Below the pieces are notes generated by a model. It saw only the letters and a program-made list of their open reading frames with translations. It made no database searches and was not told where the DNA came from. Positions 6,471 through 13,218 of a stretch of DNA of 22,361 bases are shown here, piece by piece; positions within the stretch are counted from its first letter, which is position 1, and each line of letters begins with the position of its first letter. This DNA comes from a virus. The stretch spans positions 1-22,361 of IMG/VR virus record IMGVR_UViG_3300018421_000245, one strand, 5' to 3'. The position numbers were made by a program, and so were the translations under genes.

Positions 6471-6884
6471 TTATACTGGTTGATTCATAAATGAAGTAGG
6501 ATCAATTGTTGCGTGTTCCCCGTCAGCATATTCATTGCCTATTATTACATCAGCTGGTTTTTCATCTGAATAGGCAAGGATACTTTCAGTTTCAACCATA
6601 CGAACTTCAATTTGACCATCTTCATCAGTTTCAATATTCATTCCACGTGTCCAGCGACCGTGTTCTACAAGGATCCATTGTCCTACTTCATAAGGATCTT
6701 TATTTTTTGGGCCTTTTGAATATACCTTACCCCAACGAGGATAAACACCGCGTGTTGTTCCGTCGTCGTTATTAATAATCAAACCGCTTGCAGTTTTTTG
6801 CTCACCAAAGTACATATCGGTAACAAGCACTCTGTCGCCAATTGCTCTTGGTTTGCCTTTGATAGAATTAATGTTAATTGCCAT
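6471..6884 (-). CDS. GroES-like co-chaperonin (T4 gp31 role)
   Basis: Small co-chaperonin expected to cap the host GroEL and help fold phage proteins. Residues 12-21 (PRAIGDRVLV) and 28-37 (EQKTASGLII) match the GroES N-terminal strand and mobile loop. The following strands (GKVYSKG, VGQWILVEHG) complete the beta-barrel, to about residue 106. It is longer than typical GroES (137 aa against about 97) through an insert after the mobile loop and a C-terminal tail. The ATG at 6884 overlaps the previous TAA (TAATG), with AAAGG upstream. Many T4-like phages replace the roof of GroES to allow a bigger folding chamber; whether that applies here needs structural modelling. Confidence 0.87.
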   Translation of the reverse strand: MAININSIKGKPRAIGDRVLVTDMYFGEQKTASGLIINNDDGTTRGVYPRWGKVYSKGPKNKDPYEVGQWILVEHGRWTRGMNIETDEDGQIEVRMVETESILAYSDEKPADVIIGNEYADGEHATIDPTSFMNQPV

Positions 6885-7267
6885 TAGTCACCTTTTTTAA
6901 CAAAATTGCCTTCGTCGTCTTCTACCCATTCGTCGTCTGAAGTTTCTACTACGACTGGATCTTTCTTTGCTGTAGTTTTTGTTGTTTTAACTTCTGGTTC
7001 TACCCAATCTTCAGTTAAATCCTTATTTGCAGATCTTTTTACTGCCGTTTCTACCGGTCTTGGTCCATCAGTATTGTAGTACTCTTTAACTACATCTTCT
7101 CTTTTCTTGATAATTCTTCCACCTGCACCTAGCTCATCACCACGTGCATTTACTTTAGCATTGCCAACGGCTGGAGTAAGTTCGTTGCGTTGGCGTAGCA
7201 AATCCATATCTATGGTTTTACCTTGCATTGTTTTATAGACTTTTCGTCCTGTTTGTTTCATAGCCAT
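6884..7267 (-). CDS. unknown phage protein with basic head and acidic tail, 127 aa
   Basis: Function not recognised. The N-terminal 65 residues are basic and look conserved (RKVYKTMQGK, ELTPAVGNAKVNARGDELG, RIIKKREDVVKEYY). The rest is low-complexity, with Lys/Thr runs (about 93-102) and an acidic end (DDEWVEDDEGNF). Such a layout suggests a mostly disordered, possibly nucleic-acid- or scaffold-binding protein. The ATG at 7267 has AGGAG 7 nt upstream. A TATAAT lies just above that (7283-7288), but no -35 is visible at the right spacing. The gene is joined head-to-tail to the co-chaperonin gene by TAATG, so the two proteins are made together. Confidence 0.75.
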   Translation of the reverse strand: MAMKQTGRKVYKTMQGKTIDMDLLRQRNELTPAVGNAKVNARGDELGAGGRIIKKREDVVKEYYNTDGPRPVETAVKRSANKDLTEDWVEPEVKTTKTTAKKDPVVVETSDDEWVEDDEGNFVKKGD

Positions 7268-7295
7268 ATTGACTCTCCTAAAATTATATATGTAC

Positions 7296-7817
7296 TTATC
7301 TCAAGAACTCACGCCAGTCTAGGTCAAACTGGATTGAATTAATACGGTGTACTCCAATCAAATATAGCACATAACTTGCTACACTAGATCCACGTCCTAC
7401 ACCCCATACAATACCATTCTCACGCATGAAGTCTACAAGATAGATCATATACTGTAGCAAAGGCATCATACCTCTGCCTTCAAACTCTGCAAGTTCTTCT
7501 GCACATCTAGCAGTTTCTTCTTGTGAGTTACATTTTGTTAGAATGTAGTTATGTACATTTAGCTTCTTGTATTTGTCAGGCATAAACCATTCACTTTGAC
7601 ATACACCGTCAAAAGTCTTTTGATCTACATCTAATGGGATATATTTCTGTAGCTTGTCAAAGCCTTGCTCTTCCATTGCTGTATTAAACTTATCTATATC
7701 GTCGTTTTTATCGCATAAAACCACATGGACTTTATCCGCATGACCTGAATAAATCATGTCAATAAGGTCGCGATTAGAAAATCTGGGTATACCTAGTTCG
7801 TCTGTTTTCATTAGCAT
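7296..7817 (-). CDS. truncated DNA polymerase III alpha-like protein, 173 aa
   Basis: Residues about 120-173 resemble the start of the palm domain of bacterial DnaE/PolC polymerases: a YLVDFMRENGIVWGVGRGSS block followed by ASYVLYLIGV and DLDWREFLR. DnaE has the same order, with VGPGRGSGAGSLVAY and then FERFLNPER. The protein stops exactly before the DFD catalytic aspartates, so it cannot polymerise. Residues 1-119 show no recognisable PHP metal motif. It looks full-length in its own right, ending in a clean TAA. Start codons ATG-CTA-ATG at 7817-7809 leave the start ambiguous by two codons, and no good ribosome site is seen. A decoy or clamp/host-polymerase-interacting role is possible but unproven. 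Confidence 0.7.
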   Translation of the reverse strand: MLMKTDELGIPRFSNRDLIDMIYSGHADKVHVVLCDKNDDIDKFNTAMEEQGFDKLQKYIPLDVDQKTFDGVCQSEWFMPDKYKKLNVHNYILTKCNSQEETARCAEELAEFEGRGMMPLLQYMIYLVDFMRENGIVWGVGRGSSVASYVLYLIGVHRINSIQFDLDWREFLR

Positions 7818-7826
7818 TAATGTATA

Positions 7827-8057
7827 TTAACTGATATTAATCAAATTGTCAAGAGAATCATCGCCATTTTCTTGCATTTGACTTTGTTTTGCACGGCGTG
7901 ATAATGCTTCTTCTTTATACATATTCAGCATTGTAGCAATTTGTGTTTGTAATTGGGGATTGCGAGCTTGCCAATATTTTCTGCCAAGCTCTGATATTTT
8001 TTGATCTAAATCTGTGTCTGATAATTTATCTAAACTATCTACTAACGGATTAAACAT
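7827..8057 (-). CDS. small conserved-looking helical protein, 76 aa
   Basis: Function not recognised. It is almost entirely helical by composition, with a central RKYWQARNPQLQTQIATMLNMYKEEAL amphipathic stretch (split here: RKYWQARNPQ then LQTQIATML) that could form a coiled coil or oligomerise, and an acidic C-terminus. Small size and placement directly after a fibre-like gene suggest a virion assembly accessory role, but this is only inferred. The ATG at 8057 overlaps the upstream TAA by one base, so it is translationally coupled to the fibre-like gene. The downstream DnaE-like gene begins 9 bp later. Confidence 0.7.
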   Translation of the reverse strand: MFNPLVDSLDKLSDTDLDQKISELGRKYWQARNPQLQTQIATMLNMYKEEALSRRAKQSQMQENGDDSLDNLINIS

Positions 8058-8626
8058 TATGAAGTAAATTGACCTATATAGTGTGCATAAACTACAGTGC
8101 CTGCACTATCGGTCCAAAAATCAACAACTTTAGGCTGTGTTTCTGATGTTACTTCAAATGGTGCAGGAAAATTTGTATCATATCTAATAGTACCGCCACC
8201 AGTAGTAGACCATGTAATAGGTGTAGTATTACTGCCATCCCCGGTCACTATTAGTCTAATTTTTCCTAATTTACCGCTAGTAGGCCAATCAGCTAGAGAA
8301 AGTGTAATACTATCTGAACCAGTTACACCTACTGTTTGGTAACTACCGTTAGTAAAGCTCAAGTTTTGACTGTTTGTAATACTTGAAGAGATATAAACTT
8401 CTTCTGTAGTTTGAATAAAATTGGCTCTACTAATATCATTATTATTGAAATCGGTATTTTCATTTGTTTTTGCAGTGTTAGTCTGCAAATCTGTAATTTC
8501 AGATTTTGCAAAATCTAAATTATCTTTTATGTTTGTAAAGTTATCACGAAATCCCTGTGAGTCATTATCAACTCCAGGCACTGGATATGCTTCATCTAAA
8601 CCTGCTGTATCTATTTGGCTAGCCAT
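8057..8626 (-). CDS. small tail-fibre-like structural protein, 189 aa
   Basis: Probable virion surface protein. The N-terminal 45 residues contain a SQGFRDNFTNIKDNL stretch like the anchor motif of the larger fibres (GDSIRESFRKVNENF). A short helical linker (45-70) follows. The C-terminal 110 residues are a Gly/Thr-rich beta module (SITLSLADWPTSGKLGKIRL, ITWSTTGGGTI, VVDFWTDSAGTVVYAHY), of a kind often seen as a terminal tip domain. The ATG at 8626 has GGAG upstream. A GATAAATA box sits 18 bp before the start and overlaps the stop of the preceding gene. No catalytic motif is visible. Fibre, neck or baseplate decoration are all possible. Confidence 0.7.
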   Translation of the reverse strand: MASQIDTAGLDEAYPVPGVDNDSQGFRDNFTNIKDNLDFAKSEITDLQTNTAKTNENTDFNNNDISRANFIQTTEEVYISSSITNSQNLSFTNGSYQTVGVTGSDSITLSLADWPTSGKLGKIRLIVTGDGSNTTPITWSTTGGGTIRYDTNFPAPFEVTSETQPKVVDFWTDSAGTVVYAHYIGQFTS

Positions 8627-8644
8627 TTTCTTTTATCTCCAATG

Positions 8645-8652
8645 TATTTATC
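8645..8652 (-). promoter_or_regulatory. T4-like late promoter box, GATAAATA
   Basis: GATAAATA on the minus strand, one base off the T4 late consensus, is followed by CATTG and then GAGATAAAAG up to the ATG at 8626. If transcription starts as in T4, the leader is only about 13 nt. The box overlaps the TGA of the upstream 838-residue gene. Confidence 0.5.
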
Positions 8653-11167
8653 ATATATTATATTCATAATTTGCAAATACGAAGTACTTAGGCTCACCTA
8701 CTCCTGTAGTACTATCTATTTCAAATCTATCTATGTCCAGTTCAAACTGTCTAAAGTCAAAGTTACTAAAATTAATAGCCGCCTTTACAGTTTCTGATGT
8801 TCCTGGTTTGCAATACACTAGAGGAATAGCTAGTGTATAACCTAATTCTTGTATACTACCTTCCTGTGATGTTCGCATCCATAAAGGTAAAAAGTTACGT
8901 TCAGTTCTACCTAAATCACGTAATTTATTCCTAATGTTGCTTTCGTTACTTATGTATCTAGTATTACTATTAGGGTCACTTACTTTTATTGCAGTGCTAT
9001 CTGCTCTAATTGTATTTTCAGGAACAGGACGTATGTTTATATTGGTTGTGCTACCTCGTGTAAATGTAACATTGCTACCAGGTCCTGGACCACCATTTCT
9101 TGTTTCAACATAAACATCGCTACCGAATACCCATTGTATAACTCCATTTGATCGTGTAGTAACTTCAATAAAGTTGTCAAAGTACTTTACATTATCTGCG
9201 TTATATCTTAGTGCAATAGGTAATTGTGATCTAGTTAAAATATCGTAATAAGGATCATCAGGTGTAGTTCTTACGCTATTTACAAGAATCTTTTCATTGT
9301 TTTTTATTGTAATTTTGCTTGCAACTTTTCCGTCTTTTTCATAAGGATCTTTTACTTCTAAATAAACAACTTCGTACACAATGTCATCAGTTCCGGGTGT
9401 TTTAGCAACTGCTGTTTTTAAATCGCTAATTTTAAAGTTTCTTCTTTTAGTAGTAGTTGCCATTGCCGCTACATATCTATTTGCAAGCACAGTTTCTATA
9501 CCAGGATATAGCAATAATTTAATTTCTTTTTGTAATCCAAACCTAGGATCATTTGGTCTATAAATATATTCTGGAATAAAGATTTCAGGATTGCTTAACC
9601 ATTCTTGGAAAGTTAGTCTTTGTGCTGATTTTAATAATGGTTTATAGTAAACATTACTATACAACTTGTCATCTGGATCAGATACTGTAATAGAAAATTC
9701 TCTAGTAATAGCACTAAACCCAAATTGGTCCTGTGCTTTAACTGTAAACTTAAATTCTCTATCTATTTTAGTATCATTATTGTCTAGTATTAATTGTCCA
9801 TTATCAAATACTGTTAAGCCGGGATTATCACTTGTGCCAAAACTATTAATTTTACCTATTATTTCGCCATCAAAACTTAGATCTAGTCCGGGAGGTAATT
9901 TTCCAGATTCTAGTGTATAAATTAATGTTGCATCTGGAACTGTAGTTTCGGCTTTTACACTTAGAATACTTATGTAGTTACTAGGAATATCTCCTAAATC
10001 GGCATTTGTTAACCAATTTATTGTGCTTTCAACTTCGCCTAGTAATCTAACAACAAATGTTTTTTTACTTTCTGCAACTTCTGATGTGTTAGCAGTAAAA
10101 CGAGTCGCTTTAACTGTAAATTTATATTCTCTAGTAACAGCTGGCTGATAAGGTACAACTCCTGCAATCTCACCCGAACTTATGTCAAGTGTTGTGCCTG
10201 GCGGTAATACACTATCACTACCGTCGTCATTTGTTTCTTCTAAACTGTATGATACGACACCAATAAGTGAATTAGGGTCTATTATATCTAAAAATAAAGT
10301 TATATAATTATTAGCCCTTCTTACACCTAAATCTCTTGGTGTCAACCAAATCGGTGTTCTTACAAATGTATTATCTGCGGTGAATACACCAGTTCCTACT
10401 TGCATTAATGTATTATCAGCACGTAAGAAATCATCTCCTACAACAAAAATTCTAAACTTGCGTTTTGCAATAGTGTCGCCGTCACTTACACTTACTTCAA
10501 ACTCATAATATCTGTTTAATTTTTTTGGAACAAGAGTAGGTGTTTGTAAATCGTATCTAGTAACATCAAAGTAAAAACTATCAAAACCCTGCGAACTTCT
10601 AATACTAAAGTCATATGGATATTTGTCAAAATTGTTAACATCGTAATGACCGCTACCGGCAGCCTTTTGTAATGCCAACACAGGATCTACTACACCTATC
10701 AGTCTACCTTCTTCTGTAAGTGTTATACCTGGAGGCAGTTGTCCTCCATCATTGGCAATAAAGTATGTTAACTTTTGTCCCGAACTTGTATCAGTATCTC
10801 TAACTCTTAATTGAAAATCAACAGGCGCACTATCTAAAAGATAGTATGCGTCATTTGTACCAATAGGTAATAGATCGGGCTCAGTGATCCATTGAGGTTC
10901 GTCAGCCCCTTCTACATCAATAGAAAATGTTCTGTCTTCACTTTGATCGTTTAGAGTAGCCCTTAAAACAAATCTATATATAGTTGTTCTTGGAACTTCG
11001 AACGGAGTGCCTTCTAGAGCATCTCCATTTATACGCAACCCTTTGGGAAGTTCGCCGCTAATTAAGACAACAGTTGCGTTTGGATCAACCGGTAGGGCTA
11101 CTGTAGTAGTAATTCTTTCTTGTAGTATTGCTAATTTTATGCCCGAACGTTTGGTCCATATTGCCAT
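8651..11167 (-). CDS. large virion protein with putative Ig-like (He_PIG) repeats, 838 aa
   Basis: Probable structural or adhesion protein. Repeats of the putative-Ig type recur, each with a LPxG-x-L...G.I.G core: residues 40-54 (LPKGLRINGDALEGT), 144-160 (LPPGITLTEEGRLIGVV), 321-338 (LPPGTTLDISSGEIAGVV) and 424-440 (LPPGLDLSFDGEIIGKI). Each is followed by strands ending in forms such as FTVKA. These belong to the cadherin/Ig-like beta-sandwich class common in adhesins. Residues about 505-838 form a different C-terminal region without repeats. The ATG at 11167 has GAGGAG upstream and an AATAAATA box 18 bp before it. The protein lies between fibre genes and is probably tail- or baseplate-bound. 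There is no signal peptide, as expected for a phage virion protein. Confidence 0.82.
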   Translation of the reverse strand: MAIWTKRSGIKLAILQERITTTVALPVDPNATVVLISGELPKGLRINGDALEGTPFEVPRTTIYRFVLRATLNDQSEDRTFSIDVEGADEPQWITEPDLLPIGTNDAYYLLDSAPVDFQLRVRDTDTSSGQKLTYFIANDGGQLPPGITLTEEGRLIGVVDPVLALQKAAGSGHYDVNNFDKYPYDFSIRSSQGFDSFYFDVTRYDLQTPTLVPKKLNRYYEFEVSVSDGDTIAKRKFRIFVVGDDFLRADNTLMQVGTGVFTADNTFVRTPIWLTPRDLGVRRANNYITLFLDIIDPNSLIGVVSYSLEETNDDGSDSVLPPGTTLDISSGEIAGVVPYQPAVTREYKFTVKATRFTANTSEVAESKKTFVVRLLGEVESTINWLTNADLGDIPSNYISILSVKAETTVPDATLIYTLESGKLPPGLDLSFDGEIIGKINSFGTSDNPGLTVFDNGQLILDNNDTKIDREFKFTVKAQDQFGFSAITREFSITVSDPDDKLYSNVYYKPLLKSAQRLTFQEWLSNPEIFIPEYIYRPNDPRFGLQKEIKLLLYPGIETVLANRYVAAMATTTKRRNFKISDLKTAVAKTPGTDDIVYEVVYLEVKDPYEKDGKVASKITIKNNEKILVNSVRTTPDDPYYDILTRSQLPIALRYNADNVKYFDNFIEVTTRSNGVIQWVFGSDVYVETRNGGPGPGSNVTFTRGSTTNINIRPVPENTIRADSTAIKVSDPNSNTRYISNESNIRNKLRDLGRTERNFLPLWMRTSQEGSIQELGYTLAIPLVYCKPGTSETVKAAINFSNFDFRQFELDIDRFEIDSTTGVGEPKYFVFANYEYNI

Positions 11168-11185
11168 AATTTAAACTCCTCAATG

Positions 11186-11193
11186 TATTTATT
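11186..11193 (-). promoter_or_regulatory. T4-like late promoter box, AATAAATA
   Basis: AATAAATA on the minus strand, followed by CATTG and then AGGAG. It shares the ATAAATACATTG block with the box at 8645. It drives the 838-residue gene, with a predicted leader of about 13 nt. Confidence 0.5.
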
Positions 11194-11198
11194 GTAAA

Positions 11199-11915
11199 TT
11201 AAGGAGCAACTGCGCCAAGGTCAATTTCTATGTCTAGATACTCCGAACCAACAAACCCACCTAAATCTACATCATTTGTAGAAATTAAGTAATCAATTAT
11301 ATTGTTTAAAACAGGCTGTGTTGCATCACCAAAATCCCAATAATCATCAAAGTAAGAATTTGCAAGTCTTACATCTACGCCATATACTAGACCTGACAAT
11401 GGTCCTGTAATGCTATTTGCAGTTATTAGTCCTGCATTTGCTATGTTGTTACCATTAGCTTCTAGATTTGCTGTAAGTGTAGGATTACTATCTCTAGCAA
11501 CTATTCCACTTGATGCTAAATCTATAAAAAGATTACTTCCGCTTACCCTTGTATCAATTACTTCACCGCCATTTATACCTAAATAGTTTTGACTTGTAAC
11601 TGTAATGTGTCCATTATCTGATACAACAAGGACTTCGTCTAGTCCACCTGCCGCATCTACAATTACCTGTGTTGTATTAGAAGTTAGTGTAACATTAGCT
11701 CCTGCAACAAGTGTTTTAAATTGCAGTGTGTTATTATCACGACCTGCGTAAACTGCCTCGCCATATGCTCCTACGTTTTCTGCTTCAATAGATGCAGAAG
11801 TAATACGAGTATCTAAATCTTGTAAACTACTGTTAACTTTTTGGAAGGCAACACGTAGATCATCACCTGTGCCATCATTCGGTATATCACCTATGTTAAT
11901 TGTTTGTATTGCCAT
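11199..11915 (-). CDS. tail-fibre-like structural protein, 238 aa
   Basis: Probable virion protein. The N-terminus reads INIGDIPNDGTGDDLR followed by AFQKVNSSLQDLD, the same anchor motif as in the 2751-residue fibre. The middle is a run of short Gly/Asn/Thr-rich strands (ANVTLTSNTTQVIVDAAGG, LTANLEANGNNIANAGLIT), consistent with a trimeric beta-rich shaft. The C-terminal part (about 170-238) has aromatic residues (YFDDYWDFG). The ATG at 11915 has GGAG 8 nt upstream. It sits 15 bp after the next fibre gene, with no promoter between, so it is probably co-transcribed. Receptor binding or fibre assembly is likely but not shown. Confidence 0.75.
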   Translation of the reverse strand: MAIQTINIGDIPNDGTGDDLRVAFQKVNSSLQDLDTRITSASIEAENVGAYGEAVYAGRDNNTLQFKTLVAGANVTLTSNTTQVIVDAAGGLDEVLVVSDNGHITVTSQNYLGINGGEVIDTRVSGSNLFIDLASSGIVARDSNPTLTANLEANGNNIANAGLITANSITGPLSGLVYGVDVRLANSYFDDYWDFGDATQPVLNNIIDYLISTNDVDLGGFVGSEYLDIEIDLGAVAP

Positions 11916-11930
11916 GCATCATCTCCATAA

Positions 11931-13217
11931 TTAGTTGTATGTTATATCCTGTCCAGAAACCACTACCCAACCTGAACTAGTGTAAACTAACATTGCTGTT
12001 CCAAATGGACCAGCAAAAACAAAGTCAGTGTAAGGCATGCCAAATGTAGCAGGAGTAATAGTTGCTGTACCAGAACCGGTATTACCAACAATAATTTTTA
12101 TTTGACCAGGCGTGCCGTTTGGTAGACTGTAAGTGTCAGTTCCTGTTGTTGTTATTGTTGTTGTTAAACTTTCTACGCCGATTGTACCAGGTCCTGTTAT
12201 AGTGTCAATATCACCTTTAATCGTGTCAATTGGTGCAAATAGTTTACCTTGTAAACTATCAACTATTAAGCTGGAATCGTCTGCAAAAACACTTCCTCTT
12301 AGATCTCCAGTTACTCCGCCCTTTGCATCTATAGCAGTTTCTACAGTACCGCCTATGCTTACATTGCCATTTACTGTTATATTACCTGTAAAGGTTGTAT
12401 CAAATTGCAGTTCCATGGGTTCGCCGCCTGTTGTAGCAAGTGTTTCAGCATTTGCATTTAAACGTAGTAATCCTCCTAGTGTTATATCTCCGGAAGTTAC
12501 AAGTAATGTTCCTTCTGAATCAATTTGATCGGTTGTAACTTTAGGCGTAAAAACTTCTTTGGTGATTCCGTCAATAACCAATGATGAATCATCGGCAAAT
12601 ACAGATCCTACTAAAACTCTTACAGGATTTTGTTCTAAGATAGCATTTACATCTGCATTAGTAGCATAGTCTTGATCATTAACAAATTCTGACACAAACA
12701 CAGGACGACTTTGTATTTCAGTCCAGGTAACATTTGCGGGTCTCCACGCACCTGCATAAAATTTTAAGTATTTGTTTTCAACAGTGCCTGTAATTATTAC
12801 GTCATTTAGTTGTGTGATATTGTAGTTACTTAAATCAACTGTATCAACATCTGCAGGCACCCATTGATTGTCTGCATCACTCCAAACTAATCCTTGTCCG
12901 TCTGTTGGTTGTGTTAATGAAACATCTGATATATTACTTAAATGTGTAGGTATAATAGGTTTGTTTGTTAAGTCTGTATAGTCTCCGGAAAATATAACCG
13001 GTCTATTATTTAGGTCGTTATAATTATTAGATATAGCGGCAGCACCTAGTGCATTACCGTTTATCTGTAACGTCCCAACATTAACAGTTCCTAGTGTTGT
13101 TATACCTGCAACATTAACTATATTACTTTGGCTTAGGTCTAAATTATCGCCCGCAGGCAATTCTTTAATTTTGTTACCATCGCTTGTGTCTATTATTAAT
13201 GGAAAATGATCTGCCAT
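11931..13217 (-). CDS. modular tail-fibre protein with internal repeats, 428 aa
   Basis: Probable fibre protein. Duplicated segments are visible. GSVFADDSSLVIDG at residues 204-217 recurs as GSVFADDSSLIVDS at 308-321, each followed by K-x-F-x-P. DLNNRPVIF and DLTNKPIIP (68-90) form a second repeat pair, with NISDV and QLNDV close behind. The N-terminal region (LSQSNIVNVAGITTLGTV, VGTLQINGNA) is a beta-roll-like shaft. The C-terminal 75 residues (YSLPNGTPGQIKIIVGN...LVYTSSGWVVVSG) form a tip-like module that resembles the end of the 189-residue protein. Unlike its neighbours it lacks the N-terminal anchor motif. The ATG at 13217 is 2 bp from the giant fibre stop, with GGAAGAG upstream, so it is part of the same late transcript. 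Confidence 0.8.
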   Translation of the reverse strand: MADHFPLIIDTSDGNKIKELPAGDNLDLSQSNIVNVAGITTLGTVNVGTLQINGNALGAAAISNNYNDLNNRPVIFSGDYTDLTNKPIIPTHLSNISDVSLTQPTDGQGLVWSDADNQWVPADVDTVDLSNYNITQLNDVIITGTVENKYLKFYAGAWRPANVTWTEIQSRPVFVSEFVNDQDYATNADVNAILEQNPVRVLVGSVFADDSSLVIDGITKEVFTPKVTTDQIDSEGTLLVTSGDITLGGLLRLNANAETLATTGGEPMELQFDTTFTGNITVNGNVSIGGTVETAIDAKGGVTGDLRGSVFADDSSLIVDSLQGKLFAPIDTIKGDIDTITGPGTIGVESLTTTITTTGTDTYSLPNGTPGQIKIIVGNTGSGTATITPATFGMPYTDFVFAGPFGTAMLVYTSSGWVVVSGQDITYN

Positions 13218-13218
13218 G

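Noticed and set aside
7283-7288. TATAAT above the 127-residue gene as a promoter
   Set aside because: No -35-like sequence lies at 16-18 bp, and AT-rich DNA gives such hexamers by chance.
7296-7817. Functional DNA polymerase III alpha subunit
   Set aside because: The protein ends before the catalytic aspartates and lacks the PHP, fingers and clamp-binding parts.
12133-12528. Plus-strand frames opposite the fibre genes (this and several others to 21492)
   Set aside because: Thr/Asn-rich fibre codons leave the opposite strand open; these frames are Val/Ser/Pro-rich, without family motifs or ribosome sites.
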